A stretch of DNA of 64,000 nt from Bacteroidales bacterium. Lineage in GTDB: Bacteria > Bacteroidota > Bacteroidia > Bacteroidales > Muribaculaceae. Under the pieces are notes generated by a model. That model saw nothing but the letters and a program-made list of their open reading frames with translations. It did no database searches and was not told the DNA's origin. Positions 1 to 8,920 of this stretch are shown here, piece by piece. The translations under genes were made by a program, and so were the position numbers. Each line of letters opens with the position of its first letter. The stretch's first letter is position 1. The stretch spans positions 1-64,000 of the forward strand of contig JAAVFJ010000068.1 of assembly GCA_014800845.1 (NCBI GenBank), given 5' to 3'.

Positions 1-2
1 AA

Positions 3-122
3 TGGACATATAAGGCGCAGTTATTTTCGAGGCGATTTCGCCGCGGAGCGAAGGAGCATAGCAAGCTATGCGACTGAGCGACAAGGTGAAAGCGGCCGAA
101 AAGAACAAGAATTATATGTCCA
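3..122. repeat. Palindromic MITE-like hairpin element, copy 1
   Basis: Terminal inverted repeat TGGACATATAA (3-13) / TTATATGTCCA (112-122); central dyad GCATAGC-AA-GCTATGC (56-71); arms partly complementary (TTTTCG...CGAAAA). Confidence 0.7.
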
Positions 123-176
123 AGATATAACACTTACTTCAGAATTTGATATCGTTTAATTTTTGATACTTACTTA

Positions 177-869
177 ATGACCGTTGCAGCCAATCAGCCA
201 TATTTGTTTCCCTATCTCGGCTATTTTCAACTGATAGCCGGGGCTGATTTGTTTGTCATTGCTGACTCTCTCCAATTTACAAAGGAAACGTGGATGATAA
301 GAAATAAATTGTTAATTCAAGGTCATCCTAAACTTGTAACATCGTCTGTAATAGATAAGAAACATATAGCTCCTATAAATTGTAAGTACTATAGGGATAA
401 TTTACTTTCTAATTGGCTTAATTATTTAAAGTTTGATTACGCTAATGCGCCATATACTGAAAATGTTATAGATTTGATTACTGAGACATTAAAGAATGGA
501 GAAAGAAATGTAGCTATAGTAAATGAATTGTTGATTAAAGCAATTTGTAATTTTATAGGAGTTGAAACCCCCATGCTTAGACTTTCTGAACTTAGAGTTA
601 AAAGCGATGAAAAGGTTAAAAGAGTAATTGAAATAACTAAATTATGTGGTGGAGATTCTTTTATTAATCTTCCGGGAGGTCGAACACTCTACGATAAGAA
701 TATATTTGCGCGCGAAGGGATTGAGCTGCAATTTTTGGAGCCTTCGCTTCCCCCTTACCGGCAGCAGCGCACCCGGGAGTTTCATCCCGGTCTCTCTATT
801 CTCGATTTGCTCTGTAATATCTCTCCTTCCGAAATACTTGATATGGTTAAATCCGCTCGTTTCTCATGA
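177..869 (+). CDS. WbqC-like family protein
   Basis: N-terminus MTVAANQPYLFPYLGYFQLI and FINLPGGRTLYDKNIF resemble WbqC family; first ~480 bp AT-rich. Confidence 0.85.
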   Translation: MTVAANQPYLFPYLGYFQLIAGADLFVIADSLQFTKETWMIRNKLLIQGHPKLVTSSVIDKKHIAPINCKYYRDNLLSNWLNYLKFDYANAPYTENVIDLITETLKNGERNVAIVNELLIKAICNFIGVETPMLRLSELRVKSDEKVKRVIEITKLCGGDSFINLPGGRTLYDKNIFAREGIELQFLEPSLPPYRQQRTREFHPGLSILDLLCNISPSEILDMVKSARFS

Positions 870-1411
870 ATCATAAGAAGAAAAATATACTTGAACTTAC
901 GCGCATGACTCCGGCTGAGTGTCGGGCTATGGGGAAACTGCCGCTGATGGTGCTTCTCGACAATGTGCGCTCGCTTAATAATGTTGGTGCTATTCTGCGC
1001 ACTGCCGATGCCTTCAGTGTGGCACAGGTGGTGATGTGTGGCATTACGGGCACTCCCCCCTCGCCGGAGATTCATAAGACGGCTCTCGGGGCGGAGGAGT
1101 CGGTGGTGTGGCGCCACGTGCCCTACACTGCTGATGAGGTTCGCCGTCTGCGCGAAGAGGGGTGGCATGTGTGTGTGCTGGAGCAGACCCACAATTCCGT
1201 ACCCTTGCAGGACTTCCGCGTGGAGCCGGGTAGGAAGTATGCCTTAGTAGCCGGCAATGAAGTGCAGGGTGTGGACCAGAAGGTGGTGGACCTTGCTGAC
1301 ACGGTGATTGAGATACCTCAGGAGGGGGCCAAGCACAGTCTGAACGTGTCCGTAAGCACCGGCATAGCACTGTGGCATCTGTTCTCAGCGCTGCGTGGTG
1401 TCCATTCGTAA
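866..1411 (+). CDS. TrmH/SpoU family RNA 2'-O-methyltransferase
   Basis: LLDNVRSLNNVGAILRTADAF, NEVQGVDQKVVDLAD, SLNVSVSTGIALW SPOUT motifs. Confidence 0.9.
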   Translation: MNHKKKNILELTRMTPAECRAMGKLPLMVLLDNVRSLNNVGAILRTADAFSVAQVVMCGITGTPPSPEIHKTALGAEESVVWRHVPYTADEVRRLREEGWHVCVLEQTHNSVPLQDFRVEPGRKYALVAGNEVQGVDQKVVDLADTVIEIPQEGAKHSLNVSVSTGIALWHLFSALRGVHS

Positions 1412-2917
1412 GAGGGGGGGGCCAATCAGTGAACGGGCCCGTATGAGCGGGCGATAGGCCGACAGGGTGTCTGAGAGTGGCACCTCATAGAGGGTGACTT
1501 TTTGCGGCACCTCTTCCGCCCCTTTGAAGCGCAGGAAGCTGAGCAGTGAGCCCTCGCGCAGCGAATGGGTGCATATCACCTCCCGCAGTCCCGGAGAGGC
1601 TGTAAAGGCCTCGGCAGTGCCTCTGGCGCGGGCTGTACCCGCCAGAGCCGGGAGGGTGTCACACCTCAGAAATTCCGGGGGCAGGACTATGAATGTGCGC
1701 CGCCAGTCATGAAATGCTTCGGCCGAGAGATTGGCTCTCACTGTGGCCGCACCGTTGACGTAGGTGAGATATGGCGCAAGAGTGGCCGGCACCTGAGGGG
1801 TTTCTATGATATTTCGGTAAATTACCCGGTTTCCACCCTTGAGTTCGCTGAGTATGCTTTGGGCCTCGCGTGTGGCGTAGGCTTGCCAGGCGATGAGGGT
1901 AAGCATAAAAAATGAGAATATAAGCGTGCCGGCAGCGCAGAGACCTGCGTAGACTTTGCGGGTGAAATGCGGGTGAATGGCGCGCGCAGCTATGGCTATG
2001 CTCAGGCAGAGTGGTAACCAGAAGACTCTGCCGCTCTGGCGGGCAAATATAGCTAATGCGAAGGTCACGGCGGTCACGCTCCAGAAGCAGAGTGTAAGCG
2101 GGTCAAGCGTGCGGCGCTTCAGGCTCTTGGCAATTGTAAAAATCAACGCGCACCAGAGGGGCCATTGCTGCAATCCGAGGGTGTAATAGTAGAAATTATG
2201 TCCTGTCTCCAGCCTGGTCACGTCCTCTGCATGGCTGAATATGCCGGGGCTCAGCATAGTAATCAGCGAGCAGCAGAGATAGACTGTCGAGAAGGGGCTC
2301 ACACGACGCTCTCTGAGCATAAAGCAGATGAGAGCCACATCCACCGAGAGCGCCATCCCTTCGTGCATCAGAGGAGCTATGACGGCAAGTATAAAGGCTG
2401 TTTTCTTGTGGGAACCGGCTCTGAAAATGCCGGTTGCAAAGACGAGCACCCAGAGATTCAGAGCTGAGGAGGCTACATAATTCAGGTAATAGTCGCAAGA
2501 AATCATCTGCTCTCCCCACGGCAGCAGGAGCCAGCTAAGCAGCACTATGCCCACAAGGCTGAGGGGATGGTTGTTCCACCCCTTCCCCTTTGAAAGAGCG
2601 CACAGGGACGCAATCATCAGCGGGAACGCCAAGGCACACAGCATCAACACCACTGCCGGGCAGAGCGGGAGCAGGAAAGCGAGCATGTTGGCGAGGCGAC
2701 CGTTGACAGTGAGGTAATGGTGCCACCACGCCTGCGGCAATTGAGAGAACGATGTGAGCGCGGGCCCGGTGCAAGAAAAGAAATCATCCTCGGAGCCTGC
2801 GGGCAGATGGCTGTAAGGCAAATCGTCAGCCCACGGACCATGACCAAGCATAATCCAGAGGCTGACGAGTATGGAGAAAAATGCAAGCAGCAGCCCGAAG
2901 GCAGTGGTGCGCTTCAT
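1385..2917 (-). CDS. Polytopic membrane protein (DUF6056-like)
   Basis: Many hydrophobic helices; family call from recall of similar Bacteroidales proteins; 3' end overlaps the convergent 866-1411 gene by 27 bp. Confidence 0.6.
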   Translation of the reverse strand: MKRTTAFGLLLAFFSILVSLWIMLGHGPWADDLPYSHLPAGSEDDFFSCTGPALTSFSQLPQAWWHHYLTVNGRLANMLAFLLPLCPAVVLMLCALAFPLMIASLCALSKGKGWNNHPLSLVGIVLLSWLLLPWGEQMISCDYYLNYVASSALNLWVLVFATGIFRAGSHKKTAFILAVIAPLMHEGMALSVDVALICFMLRERRVSPFSTVYLCCSLITMLSPGIFSHAEDVTRLETGHNFYYYTLGLQQWPLWCALIFTIAKSLKRRTLDPLTLCFWSVTAVTFALAIFARQSGRVFWLPLCLSIAIAARAIHPHFTRKVYAGLCAAGTLIFSFFMLTLIAWQAYATREAQSILSELKGGNRVIYRNIIETPQVPATLAPYLTYVNGAATVRANLSAEAFHDWRRTFIVLPPEFLRCDTLPALAGTARARGTAEAFTASPGLREVICTHSLREGSLLSFLRFKGAEEVPQKVTLYEVPLSDTLSAYRPLIRARSLIGPPLLRMDTTQR

Positions 2918-2944
2918 TTTATTTCATTTGCTTAAGAGAGTGTC

Positions 2945-5437
2945 TTATTTCACTACCAGTATCTTGCCGGCGTTGGCAGTGCCGCCATCTTCGGTGGAGG
3001 CCGCTATGATGTAGACACCGGTGGACACGCGGCGACCATCGACGTTTGAGAGGTCCCAGGTGAGCATACCCCCTTGTGAACGTCCGAGCTCTTTCACGAG
3101 GTGGCCACCCTGATCTATGATTTTCACCAGCGAACCGTCCATGAGTCCCTGTATGGTCACGTGGCCGTAATAGTCAGGACGCACGGGGTTGGGATAGCTC
3201 ACTACGTTGTCAAAGTTCTCCTCGCCGGGAGTTACGTCGGAGTAGTAGGTGGCAAGCTGATATTTTGTGCCGATCCACACGGCGTTGCTCTTGGGGTCGA
3301 AGGCAGTGCAGTAGACCTCATCGCTGGGGAGCAGGGAGTTGTCAGTGGTGAAGTGCTCCACAACCTCATCGCCGTTAGGTGAGGTTACATATATACCACT
3401 GCCGATGGTTGAGAACCATTTGCGGCCTGCGCCGTCGGCATTGATGTTGTAGATGTCGTTGCCGGCCAGCAGGTAGTCACCCTGATTGGTGCCGTCGTTG
3501 CGGCTCACGATGATGCGGTTCACAGTGGTCTTGCCTGCTGCGAGTTCCGAGGGCTTGAAGGTGAAGGTACCTGTGGAGGTAGCCACCCATACGGTGCCGG
3601 TAGCGGGGTCTTCATACATGTCCTGCACGTAGATGTAGGCTATGTCATTGCCATTCTGGTCGATGAATTTAGTAAGACGCAGCGACTGATCATCGGCATC
3701 ATTAGCGAGTGTGCCCTTGTGGTCGAGCAGATAGAAGCCGCCTGCCCACTGAGTGGGGTGATAGAAGAGCACGAGGTTGCGGTTGGAGCTATGCTTCAGC
3801 GCCAGAATTTTGCCGTAGTCGCCATAGGGGGAATAGGCTTTCACGTTGATGCCCTTCAGCGAGGCAGTGTTGTCGGCCAGGCGGTCGGCAGCGGGCCAAA
3901 CATAAACGGGCTGCAGAGAAGAGGTGTTGGAGCCGGCTATGTTGCGCACGAGCCACATGTTGCCGTCGGCGTCAAATGAGGGCTTACCGAGCATGACATT
4001 GGCATTCGCCAGACCACCTGTCAGGGATGTAAATACATTGTGGAAGCCTTCTTGGCCTTTCCCGAGGCCGTTAGCATAAGTGTATATTGCTACCTTGTTT
4101 TCCGGAAGAGTAACTTTATAGAAACCTTTAAGCAAACCTGACCAAAATACATTTTCATCAAGTGGATCAACTATAGGGCCATATCCTGTTGCTATTTGTT
4201 TAGCATAAGGGGTAGTTGAGGTGCGACAACCTATAGTAACCCAATCGCCACCATCATAATAGGAAAGTAAGTGTTCATTATCAACCCATATTGGTGTCAG
4301 AAAACGATTGAAAGATTCATTGCCCGCAACCATTCCATATTTATCAGAGTATGTTAAATCAAAGACTCTATTGGGAGCAAGAAATTTATGAGGGGTAATA
4401 ATTTCTGTTGTAAAGCTTTTGTCAGCGTTAGCAGAGTTTTTACACCAGCCCTGTGCCCCTAATTCGTAGTAAAAATCTTCAAAATCCCATGAGCCACTTT
4501 TTTGACCTCGCAGATTAGTGGAGACTGCCAGACGCCTGCAGACACCTTCTCTGTCAAGTTGATTAACTTGCCAGTCATTTAAAATGAAATAGCCATCGCG
4601 GTTTTCGCTGAAGTACTGCACTTTGTCAGAGAATCGCTTATTTGCAGTAATAGAGCCGTCGGCATTCAGCGTTACTATTGTCATGCCGCTCTGCAAGAAG
4701 GCAAACTGATTGTCATTGATGGGCACAATGCCGTCGGCCGCTCCGGAAATACCCTCGATAGGCTGGAAGGAATCAAAGGTATTGTGGCGTGATGATACAG
4801 GCGATGAGAATACACCTTTGCTTGATGAGGCAATGAGCTTGTCCCCAACACGGCCTATACCGGTAAGAGGCTCATTGTAGATGTAGCTCTCTTTGATTAC
4901 TTTATTCTTATCGTCAATGACTAAATAACCGAAATCAGTTGCTAAATACGCACATGAATTTTGGGGATCAAAAGTTATGTTTTTAACATTTTTTGAAGAG
5001 GTAAGCGTGGCATTTGACAGGCCGGGTACGGTATAAACAGAGTCATCGTCATAGAGAATATCTATTTTTGAATCGTCGTATATCACCATCAGATAACCTT
5101 TGGTGGCGTTATAAGCAGCGTTACGTATTATATTACCATGTAAATAGTTACTTGCATTATAAGGAATCATTTCTTGTGATTTCTTATCTAATACAAATAA
5201 GTTACCAAAATCTTCTTCCCAACCGTTGGTGCCGGTGAGATTCATAGATAGAAGATTGGGCTGGGCTAACATAATGAAAAAAGTACGATCTTTCGTATCA
5301 ATTACTTTTAATGGGAAAGCGTCCCATGTGTTGTGCAGGCGCCACTGGCCCGGGGTGCCGTTTTCGGCGCGCAGTCCGAGCATTGTCATGAGCGTGAGCA
5401 GAAGCAGTATCAGTCGGTTCATATGTGTAAATGTCAA
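2945..5437 (-). CDS. PorZ-like beta-propeller protein with C-terminal T9SS sorting-type domain
   Basis: Signal peptide, N-terminal GQWRLHNTWDAFPLKVIDTKDRTFFI, two-component-propeller-like repeats, C-terminal YPNPVRPDYYGHVTIQGL...GVYIIAASTEDG..GKILVVK. Confidence 0.7.
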   Translation of the reverse strand: MTFTHMNRLILLLLTLMTMLGLRAENGTPGQWRLHNTWDAFPLKVIDTKDRTFFIMLAQPNLLSMNLTGTNGWEEDFGNLFVLDKKSQEMIPYNASNYLHGNIIRNAAYNATKGYLMVIYDDSKIDILYDDDSVYTVPGLSNATLTSSKNVKNITFDPQNSCAYLATDFGYLVIDDKNKVIKESYIYNEPLTGIGRVGDKLIASSSKGVFSSPVSSRHNTFDSFQPIEGISGAADGIVPINDNQFAFLQSGMTIVTLNADGSITANKRFSDKVQYFSENRDGYFILNDWQVNQLDREGVCRRLAVSTNLRGQKSGSWDFEDFYYELGAQGWCKNSANADKSFTTEIITPHKFLAPNRVFDLTYSDKYGMVAGNESFNRFLTPIWVDNEHLLSYYDGGDWVTIGCRTSTTPYAKQIATGYGPIVDPLDENVFWSGLLKGFYKVTLPENKVAIYTYANGLGKGQEGFHNVFTSLTGGLANANVMLGKPSFDADGNMWLVRNIAGSNTSSLQPVYVWPAADRLADNTASLKGINVKAYSPYGDYGKILALKHSSNRNLVLFYHPTQWAGGFYLLDHKGTLANDADDQSLRLTKFIDQNGNDIAYIYVQDMYEDPATGTVWVATSTGTFTFKPSELAAGKTTVNRIIVSRNDGTNQGDYLLAGNDIYNINADGAGRKWFSTIGSGIYVTSPNGDEVVEHFTTDNSLLPSDEVYCTAFDPKSNAVWIGTKYQLATYYSDVTPGEENFDNVVSYPNPVRPDYYGHVTIQGLMDGSLVKIIDQGGHLVKELGRSQGGMLTWDLSNVDGRRVSTGVYIIAASTEDGGTANAGKILVVK

Positions 5438-5579
5438 GATAGGTTTCGTGTTGATGAAAGGAGATGCCTCAGACCCGCGCAGGAGTCTTCACACATTTCC
5501 CGTAACTATAATACTCCGAAATTTAGTTATTTATTGTCCTGACACCCCGATTTTTTAAAAATTTAAGGAAGTAATCCTC

Positions 5580-7115
5580 CTAACGGGGGGTCATGGTCAC
5601 TACGGGCACGAGCATTTCCTGCATGGAGATGCCGCCATGCTGGAAGGTACCGTTGTAGTACTGCACGTAGTAGGAATAATTGTTGGGGTAGGCGAAATAG
5701 TCCTGGTTGCAGGCGTAGATGTAAGCCGACGACACGTTGGGGCTCGGCAGTCCGAAACGCTTGGGATTATTCATCTCATACACCTGTTTCTTGTTGTAAC
5801 CCAGATTCTTACCCACCTTGTAGCGCAGGTTGGTATTGGTGTTGCGGTCACCCACCACCTTTATGGGATTGTCCACCTTTATGGTGCCGTGGTCAGTGGT
5901 GAGCACAATCTTCGCACCCATGGCGGCAATGCGGCGGAAGAGCTCTATGATGCCTGAATGGCGAAACCAGCTCTCGGCCAGCGAGCAATAAGCGGCGTCA
6001 CTGTTGGCCAGCTCACGAATCATGCGGCTCTCCGTGCGTGCGTGAGAGAGCATGTCGATGAAGTTGAGCACCACCACATTCAGGTCAGTATCCTTAAGGT
6101 TCTTGATGCGCGCTATGTATTTTTCTATGGCGGGGGAGTCATTGAGCTTGGCATAGGACATGGTGTCCTTTCTGCGATAACGCTCCAGCAGAGTCTTCAG
6201 CAGGGCCTCCTCATGGATATTCTTGCCCTCATCCTCATCCTCCTCCACCCACAGGTCGGGATACATTGTGGCTATCTGCAGCGGCAGCAGGCCGGCGAAG
6301 ATAGCGTTGCGGGCATACTGCGTGGAGGTGGGCAGAATAGTGGTATAGAGGTCTTCGGAGACGGTGAAGAGCTCGCTGAGCATGGGCTGCACCACGCGCC
6401 ACAGGTCCAGGCGGAAGTTGTCGATGAGGATGAAGAATACCTTCTCACCCTCGTCGAGCAGTGGAAATATCTTGGATTTCATCAGCTCGTGGCTCATGAG
6501 CGGATGCTCCTCGCCATTCACCCAGTCCTCATAGTTCTGCTTCACGAATTTCGTGAAATTATAGTTGGCGTCGCGCATCTGCATGCCGAGCATCTCGTCC
6601 ATGTTAGTCTCCGCGCCGCTCAGGTTCAACTGCCAGTAGATGAGCGACTTGTAGAGGTCATAGAAGTCTCGGCTCGTCTCCGCACGGGCTATGCGCGAGC
6701 TCAGCGCGCCAAACTCCTGCTGGTAGGAGCTCGTCTGCTGTATGCTCACCAGCTCCGAGCTGTGCAGATTCTTCTTTATGGAGAGCAGAATCTGGTTGGG
6801 GTTCACCGGCTTGATGAGGTAATCGGCTATCTTTGAGCCTATTGCCTGGTTCATAATGTTCTCCTCCTCACTCTTTGTAATCATGATTACGGGCACCTCC
6901 GGGTGATCCTGATTTATGAGCATAAGGGTCTCCAGGCCCGACAGGCCGGGCATATTCTCATCGAGCAGCACCAGGGAGTAAGGCTCAGCCTGCAGAGCAT
7001 CGAGCGCATCGCGACCGGAGGTCACGGTGGTCACCTCGTAGCCCTTTTGCTTGAGGAAAAGTATGTGAGGTTTAAGCAGATCTATTTCGTCGTCGGCCCA
7101 AAGAATTTTTTCCAT
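5580..7115 (-). CDS. porX: PorX-like bifunctional response regulator / alkaline-phosphatase-fold protein
   Basis: Receiver domain ILWADDEIDLLKPHILFL...LVLLDENMPG...KPVNPNQILL, then phosphatase-like domain (VLTTDHGTIKV); ATG at 7115 chosen over the ORF-track start at 7178. Confidence 0.8.
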   Translation of the reverse strand: MEKILWADDEIDLLKPHILFLKQKGYEVTTVTSGRDALDALQAEPYSLVLLDENMPGLSGLETLMLINQDHPEVPVIMITKSEEENIMNQAIGSKIADYLIKPVNPNQILLSIKKNLHSSELVSIQQTSSYQQEFGALSSRIARAETSRDFYDLYKSLIYWQLNLSGAETNMDEMLGMQMRDANYNFTKFVKQNYEDWVNGEEHPLMSHELMKSKIFPLLDEGEKVFFILIDNFRLDLWRVVQPMLSELFTVSEDLYTTILPTSTQYARNAIFAGLLPLQIATMYPDLWVEEDEDEGKNIHEEALLKTLLERYRRKDTMSYAKLNDSPAIEKYIARIKNLKDTDLNVVVLNFIDMLSHARTESRMIRELANSDAAYCSLAESWFRHSGIIELFRRIAAMGAKIVLTTDHGTIKVDNPIKVVGDRNTNTNLRYKVGKNLGYNKKQVYEMNNPKRFGLPSPNVSSAYIYACNQDYFAYPNNYSYYVQYYNGTFQHGGISMQEMLVPVVTMTPR

Positions 7116-7178
7116 AACTTGAGTATTAATAGTGAACGGAGAGCTGGCAGACACTCCGCATCGGGAGATTTGGTCCAA

Positions 7179-7210
7179 AAAGCGCCGGGGGTCGCAACCC
7201 TCGGCGCTTT
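7179..7210 (-). terminator. Strong stem-loop with U-tract on minus strand
   Basis: AAAGCGCCGGGGGT-CGCA-ACCCTCGGCGCTTT; minus-strand reading ends CGGCGCTTTTTGG. Confidence 0.6.
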
Positions 7211-7353
7211 AAGGTTTGTTGATGCAAAGATTGTTTCTATCTTCACTACCTGAGGACACACCTGAGGTCTGCCCTATGTCTTTGAAACACACTTCGCGGC
7301 CAAAGGTTTAGCCGCCCCGTGTGGTTTTAACAATTTTTATAAACTGTTTAAAA

Positions 7354-8853
7354 TTACTTCACGTAGCGTGCGTAATCGGCCTGCAGCATGTCACCCTGCT
7401 CCTGGAGCGCCTGATGCAAAGCGAAGGCGGCGGGGAGAGTGTGGGGAGTGTGAGCCACTTTCTTGGAGAGCTTCAGGTAATCCCACAGCAGCTCGCGATA
7501 CATGGGGTGAGCGCAGTTTTCGATTATGGTTTCGGCGCGCTGGATGGGGTCCTTGCCGCGAAGGTCGGCCACACCCTGCTCCGTCACGAGAATCTTCACG
7601 GAGTGCTCCGAGTGGTCCACGTGGCTCACCATGGGCACGATGGCTGAAATCTTGCCACCCTTCTGGATTGAGGGGCAGGAGAAGATTGAGAGGTAAGCGT
7701 TGCGCGAGAAGTCGGCTGAGCCGCCTATGCCGTTCATCATCTTGGTGCCGCACACGTGAGTGGAGTTGACATTGCCGAAGATGTCGGCCTCCAGCGCGGT
7801 GTTCATGGCTATGAGGCCAAGTCGGCGCACTACCTCGGGAGAGTTTGAAATCTCGCCGGGGCGCATGAGAATCTTGTCGCGGAAGAAGTCTATGTTGTCC
7901 ATGAAGTGGAGCATGGCGTCGTCAGAGAAAGTGAGCGCACAGGTAGAAGCGAAGCGACACTTACCCTCCTCCATGAGGTGCATTACGGCGTCCTGAATCA
8001 CTTCGGTGTACATGTCGAAGCGGGGGATTTCGGGGTTCTCGCCCAGGCCGTAGAGCACAGCGTTGGCCACATTGCCTACGCCGCTCTGAATCGGAAGGAA
8101 TTCCTTAGGCATCTTGCCCTCGCGCAGCTGGCTGGCCAGGAAGTGGCAGACGTTGTCGCCGATTTTCTGGGTCACCTCGTCGGCGGCTGCAAACGCATGG
8201 ATTGACTCGGAGGCGTTGCTGGGCACGATACCGATGATCTTGGCGGGGTCAATCTTAAGCACGGTTGAGCCGATGCGGTCAGCCGGGCGGTAGATGGGGA
8301 TTTCGCGACGGTGAGGGGGATCCAGAGGGATGTAGTTGTCATGGAAGCCGCGGAAAGAAGTGCGATAATAGGAGCTGTACTCGATTATCACCTTCTTTGC
8401 CATCTGCGCGATGGTGGGAGTCATGCCCAGACCGGCGCCGAGAATAATTTCGCCGTTGGGGCTCATCTCCGTAGCCTCGATGATAGCCACATCGATGTCG
8501 CCGTAGAAGCCGTAGCGCAAATCCTGGCTCAGATGGCTCAGGTGAGTGTCTACATACGCTATTTCACCATTGTTGATGGCATTGCGGGCATCTTTGTGAC
8601 CCTGATAGGGGATACGCAGATTCACACACTGAGCGCGTGAGAGCTCACCGTCTACGTGGTCGTTTGTGCTGGCGCCCGTGTAGAGGTTAATCTTGAAGGG
8701 TTCGCCTTTTTCATGGAGCTCCTTGGCACGCTGTGCCAGAGCTACTGTTACAACTTTGGGAGTACCGGATGCCGTGAAGCCCGACAAACCCACATTGTCT
8801 CCATTTTTGATATAACTTGCAGCCTCTTCAGCTGTAATAAAAGGGATACTCAT
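7354..8853 (-). CDS. Acetyl-CoA hydrolase / succinate:acetate CoA-transferase family
   Basis: MSIPFITAEEAASYIKNGDNVGLSGFTASGTPKVV...GIGGSADFSRNAYLSIFSCPS...VTEQGVADLRG; ATG at 8853. Confidence 0.9.
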   Translation of the reverse strand: MSIPFITAEEAASYIKNGDNVGLSGFTASGTPKVVTVALAQRAKELHEKGEPFKINLYTGASTNDHVDGELSRAQCVNLRIPYQGHKDARNAINNGEIAYVDTHLSHLSQDLRYGFYGDIDVAIIEATEMSPNGEIILGAGLGMTPTIAQMAKKVIIEYSSYYRTSFRGFHDNYIPLDPPHRREIPIYRPADRIGSTVLKIDPAKIIGIVPSNASESIHAFAAADEVTQKIGDNVCHFLASQLREGKMPKEFLPIQSGVGNVANAVLYGLGENPEIPRFDMYTEVIQDAVMHLMEEGKCRFASTCALTFSDDAMLHFMDNIDFFRDKILMRPGEISNSPEVVRRLGLIAMNTALEADIFGNVNSTHVCGTKMMNGIGGSADFSRNAYLSIFSCPSIQKGGKISAIVPMVSHVDHSEHSVKILVTEQGVADLRGKDPIQRAETIIENCAHPMYRELLWDYLKLSKKVAHTPHTLPAAFALHQALQEQGDMLQADYARYVK

Positions 8854-8876
8854 TTGTAACGTGTTAGATTTTATGG

Positions 8877-8884
8877 TAATTTTG
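8877..8884 (+). promoter_or_regulatory. Bacteroidetes -7 box TAATTTTG upstream of miaB
   Basis: Matches TAnnTTTG, 36 bp before the ATG at 8921. Confidence 0.55.
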
Positions 8885-8920
8885 CACAAAATTAATTCAC
8901 AACTCCGAAATAACAAAAAA

